Source of the DNA: JAJPHW01 sp963771505
Lineage (GTDB): Bacteria; Acidobacteriota; Terriglobia; Terriglobales; Acidobacteriaceae
NCBI GenBank assembly: GCA_963771505.1
Contig: CAVYTO010000001.1
Location: 806,001 to 870,000 of the forward strand
Length of the DNA stretch: 64,000 nucleotides
Direction of reading: 5' to 3'
Shown piece after piece: positions 1 to 9,738 of this stretch; the stretch's first letter is position 1, and every line of letters starts with the position of its first letter. The notes beneath the pieces were generated by a model. The model saw only the letters and a program-made list of their open reading frames with translations, did not search any database and was not told where the DNA came from. The position numbers were made by a program, and so were the translations under genes.

Positions 1-774
1 CGATCTCCAGCGGTTGCGAGATTCTGGCGGTGAAGTCAGATTTCTTGCCAGCACCGAGCCCAACAAGAGTCCAGTGATCAAACCACCGATGTGCGCGGAG
101 TTATCGATGCCAGCTCCGACTGCGCCAAAAAACAGGTTGTACCCCGCAAATGTCAGCAAGCTGCGCATGGTCGCGCGCATGGCCTGCTGCGGAATCGGCA
201 ATTTGCCAAGATAGAGGGCGGCGATCAAAGCTCCTGCCAGGCCGAAGATTGCCCCTGACGCTCCCGCGCCAATCACTAGAGGGTGCCACCAAAGGCTGGC
301 GATGCTTCCCGCGATACCGCAGGCGGTATAAGTCAGAACGTATGTCCACGGCTCGAAGATTTGCTCGGCGAGAAACCCCAGATTCCAAAGGCACCACATG
401 TTGAGCGCGATATGGATGATGCCAATGTGCAGGTAATTCGACGCTAGTATCCGCCATGGCTGGGCGTTTAGAGAAAGCGGACCCCAGTTTGCGCCCCAAG
501 TCAGCAGTTGGTGCGTCGTCGGCTGAGTCAGCGACACTCCGGAAAACAGCATAGCTACAAACACGGCGACATTCACGCCCACGATGGTGGTCGTGATCGG
601 GGGACGCGACCGGCGGCCCGTTGTTGGCGGCGGAGGGGCCGCCACCGAACGATGGGCCCATCGCGGGTCGGACTCGACATCCACGGCGGAGGCGCGGCAA
701 TCGGCGCAAACTTCGCCCTGGCGTCCAAATGAAATTGCCGGAAGCTGCCTACCGCAGCTGATGCAATTAGCCAT
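1..774 (-). CDS. Rhomboid family intramembrane serine protease, zinc-ribbon N-terminus (3' end cut off)
   Basis: Rhomboids cleave transmembrane substrates inside the membrane. The 258 residues visible begin with a short zinc-ribbon-like segment (CISC near residue 4 and CADC near residue 24) and a proline-rich linker, then at least five hydrophobic helices. The catalytic serine motif GASG (Ser about 173) and the histidine motif SAHIGG (His about 228) are both present, so the enzyme should be active. An LHIGIIHIALNM segment matches the family's HxxxxHxxxN region. The reading frame is still open at base 1, so the C-terminus lies outside the window. The start was chosen as the ATG just upstream of the first Cys pair. 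Substrate unknown. Confidence 0.9.
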   Translation of the reverse strand, partial: MANCISCGRQLPAISFGRQGEVCADCRASAVDVESDPRWAHRSVAAPPPPTTGRRSRPPITTTIVGVNVAVFVAMLFSGVSLTQPTTHQLLTWGANWGPLSLNAQPWRILASNYLHIGIIHIALNMWCLWNLGFLAEQIFEPWTYVLTYTACGIAGSIASLWWHPLVIGAGASGAIFGLAGALIAALYLGKLPIPQQAMRATMRSLLTFAGYNLFFGAVGAGIDNSAHIGGLITGLLLGSVLARNLTSPPESRNRWRS

Positions 775-796
775 GCCTGAATCGTAGCATCGGTCG

Positions 797-2170
797 CTAC
801 GCCAGCGTTTCCACGATAGCGTCGCGGAGTTGCTCCACAGCCCAGGCAATTTCCGATTCGGTAATCACCGCTGGGGGCGCCAAAAGCAAGTGATCGCCGG
901 AGATGCCATCCACGCAGCCCTGCATCGGGTAAACGAGCACGCCGCGCTTGGCGGTCGCCTCCGCAATCTTCGCGGAAAATCCGATCTTTGGATCGAAGGG
1001 GGCTTTGGTCTTCCTGTCGGATACAAATTCCACACCCCACAGTAAGCCCATCCCCCGAACGTCGCCGACAGCTTTGAGGTCAAGAAGTTTGTTCAGTTCT
1101 GACTTCAACTTACTTGCGATTGATCCGGGTTTTTCCGAATCGGCGGCGTGCACCAATTTATTTTCCTTCAGGAAGCTCAGGACAGCTTTACCCGCGGATA
1201 GCGAGATCGGATGCGCGTTGTAAGTGAATCCGTGAAGAAACGATCCCGATCCTGCCGCGATCGCGTCTACAATTTTTTGCGAAGCGAGCACAGCACCGAG
1301 CGGGGCATATCCGCTTGAAAGTCCCTTAGCGGCGACGATGATGTCGGGTGTTGCGCCGGAGTGTTCCATCGCGAAATTGCGTCCGGTCCGACCCATGCCG
1401 GTCATCACCTCATCGGCGATCAAGAGCACATCGTTCTCCTGACAAATTCGGGCCACGGTCGATAGATATCCGGGAGGCGGCACCACTGCGCCTAACGTAG
1501 CGCCGCTCATGGGCTCCAGAATAAACGCAGCAACTTCGTCGTTCGAATCGGCGATTGCACGAGCTAACTCGGCCGCGTATTCCTGGCCACAGTTGCGGCA
1601 TCCGTCAGTGCAGTTGTAGTCGCAGCGATAGCAGTAAGGCGTGCCGATGTGAGGAAACTCCCTCACCAGAGGCAGATAAATCTCGCGTCGCCGGCGATTG
1701 CCTGACACCGCCAGCGCGCCCAAAGTCGAGCCGTGGTAACTCTGCACTCTGCTCAGAATTTGAAATCGCTTCGGGCGGCCGGCTTCAATCTGGTATTGAC
1801 GGGCCAGCTTCATCGCTGTCTCGATCGCTTCCGAACCTCCAGAGGTAAAGTAGACAGCGCCGTGCTGAAAACTCGAGCCAGCGAAATCGAGCAGTTCGCT
1901 TGCGTATTCTTCCGCAATCGGCGTGGTGAACTGACTGCTGTGTACGAATTCCAAATTCTCGCCTTGCCGGGACATTGCTTGCGTGATCGCCTTCAGCCCG
2001 TGCCCGATAAGATTGACAGCGGCAGACCCGGAGAAGTCGAGATATTTGCGGCCCTCTGCATCCCAGATCCAGACACCTTCGCCGCGCACAGCCTCGGGAA
2101 AGCTGCGGCGAAACGACCTTCGCAGGACAGCGCTGCGCCTCGGCTCACCCTTCGTCGTGGAATCGTTCAT
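797..2170 (-). CDS. Class III PLP-dependent aminotransferase
   Basis: This 457-residue fold-type I aminotransferase of class III (the BioA, ornithine and omega-amino acid transaminase group) transfers amino groups using pyridoxal phosphate. The Schiff-base lysine is in AAKGLSSGYAPLGAV (Lys about 282), and the preceding LLIADEVMTGMGRTG carries the Asp that binds the PLP ring nitrogen. A Cys cluster (CYRCDYNC, then CRNC) sits in the middle; similar Cys-containing loops occur in related aminotransferases. No biosynthetic neighbour narrows the substrate. It stands alone between the rhomboid gene and the divergently transcribed murJ. Family assignment is firm, substrate unknown. Confidence 0.88.
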   Translation of the reverse strand: MNDSTTKGEPRRSAVLRRSFRRSFPEAVRGEGVWIWDAEGRKYLDFSGSAAVNLIGHGLKAITQAMSRQGENLEFVHSSQFTTPIAEEYASELLDFAGSSFQHGAVYFTSGGSEAIETAMKLARQYQIEAGRPKRFQILSRVQSYHGSTLGALAVSGNRRRREIYLPLVREFPHIGTPYCYRCDYNCTDGCRNCGQEYAAELARAIADSNDEVAAFILEPMSGATLGAVVPPPGYLSTVARICQENDVLLIADEVMTGMGRTGRNFAMEHSGATPDIIVAAKGLSSGYAPLGAVLASQKIVDAIAAGSGSFLHGFTYNAHPISLSAGKAVLSFLKENKLVHAADSEKPGSIASKLKSELNKLLDLKAVGDVRGMGLLWGVEFVSDRKTKAPFDPKIGFSAKIAEATAKRGVLVYPMQGCVDGISGDHLLLAPPAVITESEIAWAVEQLRDAIVETLA

Positions 2171-2285
2171 CGCTGATGATTATCGCCGATGAGCTAAGGC
2201 TGAACCATCCGACCCATCAGGGGCCATAGATAGCAGCGTGTAGAATCGGCTTTTCACAACAACGCTTTTGCATGATCAGGCACGC

Positions 2286-3911
2286 ATGACCAACCCTCCG
2301 CAAGCATCCGGCGCAACTGTGTCTACATTCTCCCGGGTATTGCGCGTGTTCAGGCCGTCGCACCAACACAGTGCGTATTCCGCAACGCTCCTGCTGATGT
2401 CGGCGGTCATGCTTTCCCGTGTGATCGGCTATTTGCGGGAAGCATATATCGCGTGGGCGTTCGGAGCGGGCCCGGCGACCGATGCATACGTTGCCGGATT
2501 CACGATCCCCGACTGGCTGAATTACATCGTCGCCGGAGGCACGGCGTCGATTACATTCGTCTCGATCTACACGCGCTTCATCGCGGAAAAGCGCGAGGAC
2601 GAGGCAAGCAAGACGTTCTCGATCATCGTCTCCGTGATGACGGTCGTCCTCAGCGTTGGTGTCATTCTTGCCGAAATCTTTACCCGTCCGATCTCTCGCT
2701 GGATGTTCAGCGGATTCAGCTCGGAACAGTTAGACCTTTGCGTGCATCTCACGCGAATTATTCTTCCCTCGCAGATTTTCTTTTATGTAGGAGGAGTGAT
2801 CTCAGCGGTGCTGCTCTCGCGGCGTCTGTTTCTATTTCCGGCCTTTGCGCCGCTTCTCTACAACGGCTTCATTATTCTCGGCGGCGTGGTGTTGTCGCGA
2901 TCTTATGGAATCTCTTCGCTTGCCTACGGTGCGCTGGCCGGAAGCTTTGCCGGACCGTTCCTCATCAACGCAATCGGTGCACGGCGTGCGGGAGCGGGCT
3001 ATCGAATGTCTTTTGATGTGTCCAACCCTGCGTTCCGCGAGTGGGTACGGCTGTCAATTCCACTCATGCTTGGCGTGTCTCTGGTCAGCGCCGACGATTG
3101 GATTCTTCGACACTTCGCTTCGAGTGCCTCGGGTGAAATCACTCGGCTGAATTACGCGAAACGTTTGCTGGCTGTGCCGATCGCTGTTCTGGGTCAGGCC
3201 ACAGGACAAGCATCCATGCCATTCTTCGCGCGGCTTATCGGCGAAAAGCGTCACCGGGATTTCGCTGATGCAGTGAATGGATCGGTTTATCGCGTGATGG
3301 CGGCGTCATTTCTTGTGACCGCATGGATGATGGCCGCATCGTTTCCACTGATTGACCTCGTTTACCGGCGCGGACATTTTTTAATTTCCGATTCGCGACA
3401 AACTGCTCTCTACTTTTTTTGGTTTTCGCTGTCGTTGGCGTTGTGGTCGGCGCAGGCACTCTACGCGAGGGCGTTCTACGCTGCCGGAAACACGCTCACA
3501 CCGATGGTGGCCAGCAGCGTGATCACTCTGGCGTCCATTCCCATGTATGCCGCGCTGTTTCACGCTTTCTCGGCAACCGGCCTCACTGCGGCTTCGGACC
3601 TGGGAATTCTGGCCAACACCGTGGTCATGGCTGTCTTGTTGCACAGAAGAGGATTGGTATCCGCAGGCGGCCTGCCGTGGAGTGAACTGGCAAAGGCCAC
3701 CGCTATCGCAGTTTTCAGCGGCGTGGCAAGCTTCGCCGTGTCACGCGTTTTATTGGTGGATCAAGGCAGGCGGGCGGACTTTGAAACTTTGGGCTTGGTC
3801 ACGTTGACCTGGGCTGCATCGTCAGCCGCAGGGCTGTGGCTCACGCGATCGACTCTCTTGCGTGATCTGCGCAGCCGCAAAGTTGGCATCGCCAGTTCCA
3901 GCCCCAAATGA
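2286..3911 (+). CDS. murJ: Lipid II flippase MurJ (MviN family)
   Basis: MurJ moves lipid II, the peptidoglycan precursor, across the inner membrane and belongs to the MOP flippase superfamily. The 541-residue product has about 14 hydrophobic segments and the N-terminal signature region SRVIGYLREAYIAWAFGAG, followed by ATDAYVAGFTIPDWL. An in-frame TTG at 2268 could add six residues; the ATG at 2286 is preferred because the extra residues look like untranslated leader. The gene is divergent from the aminotransferase and converges on the bactofilin gene across a strong nested hairpin. Confidence 0.92.
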   Translation: MTNPPQASGATVSTFSRVLRVFRPSHQHSAYSATLLLMSAVMLSRVIGYLREAYIAWAFGAGPATDAYVAGFTIPDWLNYIVAGGTASITFVSIYTRFIAEKREDEASKTFSIIVSVMTVVLSVGVILAEIFTRPISRWMFSGFSSEQLDLCVHLTRIILPSQIFFYVGGVISAVLLSRRLFLFPAFAPLLYNGFIILGGVVLSRSYGISSLAYGALAGSFAGPFLINAIGARRAGAGYRMSFDVSNPAFREWVRLSIPLMLGVSLVSADDWILRHFASSASGEITRLNYAKRLLAVPIAVLGQATGQASMPFFARLIGEKRHRDFADAVNGSVYRVMAASFLVTAWMMAASFPLIDLVYRRGHFLISDSRQTALYFFWFSLSLALWSAQALYARAFYAAGNTLTPMVASSVITLASIPMYAALFHAFSATGLTAASDLGILANTVVMAVLLHRRGLVSAGGLPWSELAKATAIAVFSGVASFAVSRVLLVDQGRRADFETLGLVTLTWAASSAAGLWLTRSTLLRDLRSRKVGIASSSPK

Positions 3912-3914
3912 CAA

Positions 3915-3949
3915 GCGGAGTTCCGGAGAGAACTCTCCTTGAACTCCGC
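3915..3949. terminator. Nested inverted repeat, probable bidirectional terminator
   Basis: GCGGAGTTC (3915-3923) pairs with GAACTCCGC (3941-3949), and inside it GGAGAG pairs with CTCTCC across an AA loop. It lies in the short gap between convergent murJ and bactofilin genes, as expected for a shared transcription stop. There is no long T-run, so the mechanism is inferred. Confidence 0.6.
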
Positions 3950-3970
3950 CATGATTCTTTCCTGGAACTA

Positions 3971-4513
3971 TTAAGCGCGAGCGGCGGCCGTTTCCGGCGT
4001 TGCCGGAACCGCCTTCACTTCTTCGCCGTTCACTTTTTGCCCGGCTTTGCGGATGTCGATGCCGCCTTTGAAGAACGCACCGTCTTCAATCGAAATGCGG
4101 GCTGCAACCACATCGCCGGTCAGCGAACCATCGCTGCGAATGTCAACGCGGTCACTGGCCGTCAGGTTTCCGCGAACTTTTCCGAGCACCACAATTTCTC
4201 TGGCCGTGATGTTCGCGGCCACGATGCCATTGCGGCCAACCGTAACGCGATTGCCTGCCAGGTTGATCGAGCCTTCAACTCGTCCGTCGATGTAGAGCGA
4301 CTCAGAGCCGGTGACTTCGCCCTTAATGACCAGCGATTTGCCGATTGTGGCCTGGTCGGCGGTGCTCGTCGTTACCGGACGAGCCGCAGGCGTTGGCTCA
4401 GGAGACATAGACATCGAACTCGACGAAGTTGATGAAACAGGTGCCGGCGTCGCAGGACGTTCCGGTTCATTCGGGCGGCCCGAAGGGGTGGGCTGATTTG
4501 TAGGCTTCCACAT
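3971..4513 (-). CDS. Bactofilin family polymer-forming cytoskeletal protein
   Basis: Bactofilins form nucleotide-independent filaments that scaffold cell-shape and envelope enzymes. The 180-residue protein has a proline/serine-rich disordered N-terminus (about 1-55), then the bactofilin beta-helix core (about 55-160), recognised by TIGKSLVIKGEVTGSESLYI and the repeated short turns GRVEGSINL, GKVRGNLTA and GSLTGDVVA. The C-terminal tail is short and contains VNGEEV. It stands alone, divergent from rnr and convergent with murJ, so a link to peptidoglycan synthesis is possible but is context only. Confidence 0.9.
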   Translation of the reverse strand: MWKPTNQPTPSGRPNEPERPATPAPVSSTSSSSMSMSPEPTPAARPVTTSTADQATIGKSLVIKGEVTGSESLYIDGRVEGSINLAGNRVTVGRNGIVAANITAREIVVLGKVRGNLTASDRVDIRSDGSLTGDVVAARISIEDGAFFKGGIDIRKAGQKVNGEEVKAVPATPETAAARA

Positions 4514-4719
4514 GGGATAGAAATCCTTTCCTCTAATCTTTAATCTTTGTATTTCTTATTTCCGTGTCAAAGCCGCACTTGCCGCGACCTTTGTGAATTT
4601 TACTCCGCGATGTGCCATTCGTGTGTGGAAATTATAGAGTTTCTTAGAACCTGCCCTTTCGGGTTTGACTTTAAGCCCATTCTGTTCGCGTAACGCGATC
4701 AGGGTATTCTGGTGTTTCG

Positions 4720-7185
4720 ATGGTCTCCGATTCCGTATTGCTGCGTAAGATTGGCCAGCAGCCACGCCAGACTGCGGGCTTTAAACAACTGCTGCGCGAA
4801 CTCGGCCTGCACGGGCCCGACCGGAGAAAGTTAGGAGAAAGCCTGCACCGGCTGGTCGCTGCGGGCGAGTTGAAACTGACCGAGTCCGACAAGTTTGTCA
4901 TCCCTCACGCTGCGGCCAACCGTAATCTCGTGGCGGGAAAACTTTCCATGCATCGCGACGGTTTTGGCTTCGTCATTCCTGATCAAAGTTCTCTCGATGA
5001 AAAACTGAAGTCCCGGCTCAGCGGTGATATTTTCATTCCGCCGCCGGCGGTCGGCTCGGCCATGCATGGAGATCGCGTGCTGGTAGAGCTGGGCACGATT
5101 CGCCCTGACGGAAAGGCCGAAGGCCGCATCGTTCGCACAACTTTCCGCACGCACACGACTGTGGTTGGTATTTTCCATTACGGCGACCGGCGCAACTACG
5201 TCAGTCCAATGGACGCAAAGCTATCGCAAGAGATCGTCATTCCGCCGGGGATGGAAGTTGTTGAATCGGCCTCCGCGTCGAGCTCATCGCAACCGCGCAG
5301 CGTTCATCGAGTGCTGGGAAACGAAGCGTCTGCGGGAACCGGGAGTTTTAACCTTGAAGGCACAGTTGTAGACGTGGAAGTCACCGATTGGCCCAGCACC
5401 ACCCAGGCCGCGCGCGGTCGTGTCGTCGAAGTTCTCGGCAAGCCGGATGATTTCGGCGTGGATGTAGAGATCGTCATCCGCAAGTTTCATCTGCCACATC
5501 GGTTCCCGGCCGCTGTCATCGACGAAGCGCAGTCAGTTCCCGCGGTCATTTCGTCCGCCGAGATCGAAGGCCGGCGAGATTTTCGCCATCTCCCAGTAGT
5601 CACAATCGACGGCGAAACTGCGCGCGACTTCGACGACGCAGTGTTGGTAAACAAGCTCGCCAACGGCAACTTCGAGCTACAAGTCCATATTGCCGACGTG
5701 GCGCATTATGTGACGCCCGGATCCTCGTTGGACACTGAGGCGCGACTGCGCGGCACCAGCGTTTACTTTCCCGATCGCGCGGTGCCCATGCTGCCGTTAG
5801 AACTTTCCACCGATATTTGCAGCCTGCGACCACAGGTGGACCGTCTGGTTATGTCCTGCCTGATGGAAATCGGTCCTGAGGGAGAAATCTTAAGCAGCAG
5901 CCTTCATCAGGGAATCATCCGCTCGGCGGAGCGCATGACCTACACAGACGTCAACGCAGTGCTGGAGGGCGACGCGAATTTGCAAAAACGCTACGCGCCA
6001 CTGCTCGACGGATTTGAGCACATGAGGGAACTCGCGCTCATTCTTCGTCACAAGCGGGAGAAGCGCGGCTCGATTGATTTTGACCTTCCCGAGCCAGTAA
6101 TCGAATTCGACGAGAACGGATTGATGAAGGGCGTGTCCCGCTCGGAACGCAACATCGCTCATCGCCTGATCGAAGAATTCATGCTGGCGGCGAACGAGTG
6201 TGTCGCTTCCTATCTCGAGTCCCGCCACATCGCTTCGCTCTATCGCATTCACGAGAAGCCCGACGCGAAACGCGTCTATGATTTCGAGGTTCTGGCGGCT
6301 GCGTTCGGATATTCTCTCGGGGTTGGCGCTCTGCCGATTCAGCGGATGCAATTCAAATCCGATCGCCGGGCCCGCTACGGCACCGGCAAACGCGCGCCCG
6401 CCATTGAAATTCCAAAAGACATTCACATCACCCCGCGCATGTATCAAAAGCTTGCCGCAAAAATTGCGGGCAAGCCAGAAGAGCGAATCGTTTCCTACTT
6501 AATGCTGCGCTCATTGAAGCAGGCCCGATATTCAGAAGAGAACGTTGGACACTTCGCGCTCGCTGCGACCAGCTACACGCATTTCACGTCGCCGATTCGG
6601 CGCTATCCGGATTTAATTGTTCACCGGATATTGAAAGAGGTTTTAGCTCAAAACCAAGCTCCTGTCGACGACGAAGCCGGCCGTTCCTCGCCCTGGTCGA
6701 AACGCCGCGAGCATGGGATCGCCTCTGCTCTCAGCGGGCCGATTTCTTCCGCCGAACTTCGCGTCATCGCCGAAGATTGCAGCCTGTCGGAACGCCGCGC
6801 CGACGAAGCCGAACGCGACCTGATGGAATGGAAAAAAGCCAAGTTCATGGAAAGTAAAGTCGGAGAAGATTTCGACGGGCTCATCATCAGCGTGACCAAG
6901 TTCGGTTTCTTCGTAGAACTTACCGACCTTTTCGTCGAAGGCCTGGTTCCATTGGCAAGTCTGACCGACGATTACTACACCTTCCACGAAACCACGCGCG
7001 AAATCATTGGGCAGCGAACCCGAAAAACTTATCAACTTGGGCAGAAGATTCACGTGCTGGTTGACCGGATCGATCCCGTCGAAAAGAAGATTCAGTTTGC
7101 GGTTTGGGAACAGCAGACGGCCAAGCGCGAGCCGAAACCTCAGAAAAAGAAGGAAAAGCAAGGCCGGAAACGCCGGAAGAAGTAG
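4720..7185 (+). CDS. rnr: Ribonuclease R
   Basis: RNase R is a 3'-5' processive exoribonuclease that degrades structured RNA. At 821 residues it has family length. In order: an N-terminal winged-helix-like segment (about 1-70), cold-shock/OB domains (about 75-260), the RNB catalytic domain with the acidic motif DGETARDFDDAV (near residue 295; its aspartates bind magnesium), an S1 domain (about 715-795), and a highly basic tail ending KQGRKRRKK. The tail probably helps bind RNA, as in other RNase R proteins. The ATG at 4720 begins MVSDSVLLRK and lies about 200 bases from the divergent bactofilin gene. No operon partner follows closely. Confidence 0.95.
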   Translation: MVSDSVLLRKIGQQPRQTAGFKQLLRELGLHGPDRRKLGESLHRLVAAGELKLTESDKFVIPHAAANRNLVAGKLSMHRDGFGFVIPDQSSLDEKLKSRLSGDIFIPPPAVGSAMHGDRVLVELGTIRPDGKAEGRIVRTTFRTHTTVVGIFHYGDRRNYVSPMDAKLSQEIVIPPGMEVVESASASSSSQPRSVHRVLGNEASAGTGSFNLEGTVVDVEVTDWPSTTQAARGRVVEVLGKPDDFGVDVEIVIRKFHLPHRFPAAVIDEAQSVPAVISSAEIEGRRDFRHLPVVTIDGETARDFDDAVLVNKLANGNFELQVHIADVAHYVTPGSSLDTEARLRGTSVYFPDRAVPMLPLELSTDICSLRPQVDRLVMSCLMEIGPEGEILSSSLHQGIIRSAERMTYTDVNAVLEGDANLQKRYAPLLDGFEHMRELALILRHKREKRGSIDFDLPEPVIEFDENGLMKGVSRSERNIAHRLIEEFMLAANECVASYLESRHIASLYRIHEKPDAKRVYDFEVLAAAFGYSLGVGALPIQRMQFKSDRRARYGTGKRAPAIEIPKDIHITPRMYQKLAAKIAGKPEERIVSYLMLRSLKQARYSEENVGHFALAATSYTHFTSPIRRYPDLIVHRILKEVLAQNQAPVDDEAGRSSPWSKRREHGIASALSGPISSAELRVIAEDCSLSERRADEAERDLMEWKKAKFMESKVGEDFDGLIISVTKFGFFVELTDLFVEGLVPLASLTDDYYTFHETTREIIGQRTRKTYQLGQKIHVLVDRIDPVEKKIQFAVWEQQTAKREPKPQKKKEKQGRKRRKK

Positions 7186-7365
7186 GCTTTGACAGACTCT
7201 GATCATCCCTCTTGGAAGAATCCTCAGAAAGAGGGACAATAGTAGATTGCTTCCAAGCGGCCTGGCACCTCGGTCGCGGCATCGCTATGGAGATTCAGGT
7301 TTGATTCACGCTCTGTGGAATCTAATTCTCTATCGAGGCCAACCTTCTTACGAACGGGGAAACTT

Positions 7366-9198
7366 ATGTCCAGCCTGACCATCGAGGTCGACAGCGCCGC
7401 CAGCCAACCGAAGCACCGCAAACTCGCCGAATGGGTGGAAGAAGTGCGACAAATGTGCCGCCCCGACCAGGTGAAGTGGTGCGACGGCTCCGCGGCGGAG
7501 TATCAGGCCATGCTGCGCCAGATGGTGTTGTCGGGCACGGCAATTCCGCTGGCGGAAGACAAGCGCCCGAACAGCATTCTGGTCCGGTCAAGCCCGGCTG
7601 ATGTAGCGCGGGTCGAAGATCGTACATTTATCTGCGCCGCGACCAAAGACGAAGCCGGCCCCACGAACAACTGGGAAGACCCGGCGAAAATGAAGGCCAA
7701 GCTGCGGGGGTTTTATGAAGGCTCCATGCTGGGCCGTACGATGTACGTGATCCCCTACAGCATGGGACCGATTGGTTCGCCCATCGCCAAAATTGGAGTC
7801 GAGATCACTGATTCGCCTTATGTAGTGGCCAGCATGCACATTATGGCGCGAGTCGGAGAACCGGTGCTGGCAGTTCTCGGCAACGATGGCGAGTTCGTTC
7901 GTGCCATCCATTCACTGGGCATGCCTATGGGGCCAACTGACCGCGATATTCCCTGGCCTTGTAATCCGGAGCACAAATACATTGCGCACTTCCCTGAATC
8001 GCGCGAGATTTGGTCCTACGGATCGGGCTACGGCGGGAACGCTCTGCTGGGCAAGAAATGCCATGCGCTTCGCATAGCGTCAGTCCAGGCCCGCGACGAG
8101 GGTTGGATGGCTGAGCACATGCTCATCCTGAAGATGACCAGCCCGAAAGCGCGTGTGAAATATATTGCCGGAGCTTTCCCCTCGGCCTGCGGAAAAACCA
8201 ATCTCTCGATGATGATTCCCACCATTCCCGGATGGAAGGTGGAGACGATTGGCGACGATATTGCCTGGATGAAATTCGGCGCTGACGGGCGGCTTTACGC
8301 GATCAACCCTGAGTATGGATTTTTCGGGGTAGCGCCCGGTACCGGGATGAAGTCGAACCGGAATGCGATGCTGACCGCATCCAGCAATTCGATTTTCACA
8401 AACTGCGCCATGACTCCCGAGGGTGATGTCTGGTGGGAAGGGATGACGGATTCCAAACCGGCGGAACTGACTGACTGGCTGCGCCGCCAGTGGACGCCGG
8501 ATTCCGGCCGAAAAGCGGCGCACCCGAATGCGCGTTTCACCGTCCCCGCGAAGCAATGCCCCTCAATCGCTTCCGAGTGGGAAGACCCGAAAGGCGTTCC
8601 CATCGATGCCATTTTGTTTGGCGGACGCCGCGGCGGCGTCGTTCCCCTGGTCACGCAATCATACAGTTGGCAGCACGGAACCTTTCTCGGCGCGACTGCG
8701 AGCAGCGAAACCACTGCCGCCGCCGCCGGCAAAGTCGGCGAATTGCGGCGCGATCCGATGGCTATGCTTCCCTTCTGCGGATACAACATGGGCGACTATT
8801 TCGCGCACTGGCTGAAGATCGGCGAGCGTGCCAACGCCAAGCTGCCGAAAATTTTCTATGTGAACTGGTTCCGTCAAGATGACAAAGGGAAATTTTTGTG
8901 GCCGGGTTACGGAGAAAATAGCCGCGTACTCGAATGGGTGTTCCGGCGCTGCGACGGTGAAGCGTCAGCCGTCGAAACCCCAATCGGATACTTGCCAGCT
9001 GCGGGCGGACTCAACACTGAAGGCCTGGGAATCCCGCCGGCGAACCTGGAAAAATTATTGAGTGTCGATGTGGACGGATGGCTGGAAGAAACTCCGCGCA
9101 TTCGCGAATACTTCAAAAAATTCGGCAGCCGCCTTCCCAGAGGTCTGAGCGATGAAGTCGACGCTTTGGAAAAACGGCTGCGCGCAGCTATAAAGTAA
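7366..9198 (+). CDS. pckG: Phosphoenolpyruvate carboxykinase (GTP)
   Basis: This enzyme interconverts oxaloacetate and PEP using GTP or GDP at the entry to gluconeogenesis. The length (610 residues) fits the GTP-dependent family. The kinase P-loop FPSACGKTN is near residue 270, with further conserved blocks including GSGYGGNALLGKKC, EGMTDSKP and FGGRRGGVVPLV. The GTG at 7315 gives a longer frame, but the ATG at 7366 has GGGGA just upstream and starts a normal N-terminus. It is monocistronic and converges on a small membrane protein gene. Confidence 0.95.
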   Translation: MSSLTIEVDSAASQPKHRKLAEWVEEVRQMCRPDQVKWCDGSAAEYQAMLRQMVLSGTAIPLAEDKRPNSILVRSSPADVARVEDRTFICAATKDEAGPTNNWEDPAKMKAKLRGFYEGSMLGRTMYVIPYSMGPIGSPIAKIGVEITDSPYVVASMHIMARVGEPVLAVLGNDGEFVRAIHSLGMPMGPTDRDIPWPCNPEHKYIAHFPESREIWSYGSGYGGNALLGKKCHALRIASVQARDEGWMAEHMLILKMTSPKARVKYIAGAFPSACGKTNLSMMIPTIPGWKVETIGDDIAWMKFGADGRLYAINPEYGFFGVAPGTGMKSNRNAMLTASSNSIFTNCAMTPEGDVWWEGMTDSKPAELTDWLRRQWTPDSGRKAAHPNARFTVPAKQCPSIASEWEDPKGVPIDAILFGGRRGGVVPLVTQSYSWQHGTFLGATASSETTAAAAGKVGELRRDPMAMLPFCGYNMGDYFAHWLKIGERANAKLPKIFYVNWFRQDDKGKFLWPGYGENSRVLEWVFRRCDGEASAVETPIGYLPAAGGLNTEGLGIPPANLEKLLSVDVDGWLEETPRIREYFKKFGSRLPRGLSDEVDALEKRLRAAIK

Positions 9199-9206
9199 AG
9201 TCGGCT

Positions 9207-9446
9207 TCAGGCCCGTTTGATGGCGCGAGTGATCGCCACCAGAATAACGGCTCCGACGATCGCGACCAAGATGTTCGCGATCAGCCCGCCGGACGTGGCG
9301 AATCCAAGCACTCCCAAAAGCCAGCTGCCGAGAATGCCGCCCAAAATGCCCAGAATGATGTCGACAATCATTCCGTAGCCGCCGCCCTTCATAATTTGGC
9401 CAGCCGCCCATCCGGCAATCAAACCAACCACAATTGCGTAAATCAT
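9207..9446 (-). CDS. GlsB/YeaQ/YmgE family small membrane protein
   Basis: This 79-residue, glycine-rich hydrophobic protein has three likely transmembrane helices and belongs to the transglycosylase-associated (GlsB/YeaQ/YmgE) stress-response family. The N-terminus MIYAIVVGLIAGWAAG and the central GILGGILGSWLLG block are typical. The start at 9446 is set by a perfect-looking GGAGGG ribosome site a few bases upstream; a longer TTG-type start at 9467 would add seven residues upstream of that site and is unlikely. Molecular function in the family is poorly defined. Its 3' end almost touches pckG. Confidence 0.85.
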   Translation of the reverse strand: MIYAIVVGLIAGWAAGQIMKGGGYGMIVDIILGILGGILGSWLLGVLGFATSGGLIANILVAIVGAVILVAITRAIKRA

Positions 9447-9590
9447 TGTCCCTCCGTTAACGAGCAACCTCGATTAACCACAGGGCGGCAGACTATGCCG
9501 ATGCTTCGGCACTGTCAAGCGGAAGGATGGAGAAGCTTCCGTTAATGAGAGTCACCAGCTCTGCACTCCGTCAGACTTGGCGAATCTGGG

Positions 9591-9619
9591 TTGACAGGCC
9601 GCCGTCCGCGGGCCATCAT
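9591..9619 (+). promoter_or_regulatory. Candidate sigma-70 promoter for the secreted propeller gene
   Basis: A perfect -35 hexamer TTGACA (9591-9596) is followed 17 bases later by CATCAT (9614-9619), a four-of-six -10 match. It lies about 120 bases upstream of the 9739 start. Seen by eye only. Confidence 0.4.
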
Positions 9620-9738
9620 GTTGAGGTCATTGAGTCAGCCGCCCGACTTATGTTTGTCGCGCGGCGGACGATGGCCCTGACCGCAGATTCTGTCCGCAGT
9701 AAATTCTGGCCGCTTACCCCCCTGGGCGCCGTCGAGGA

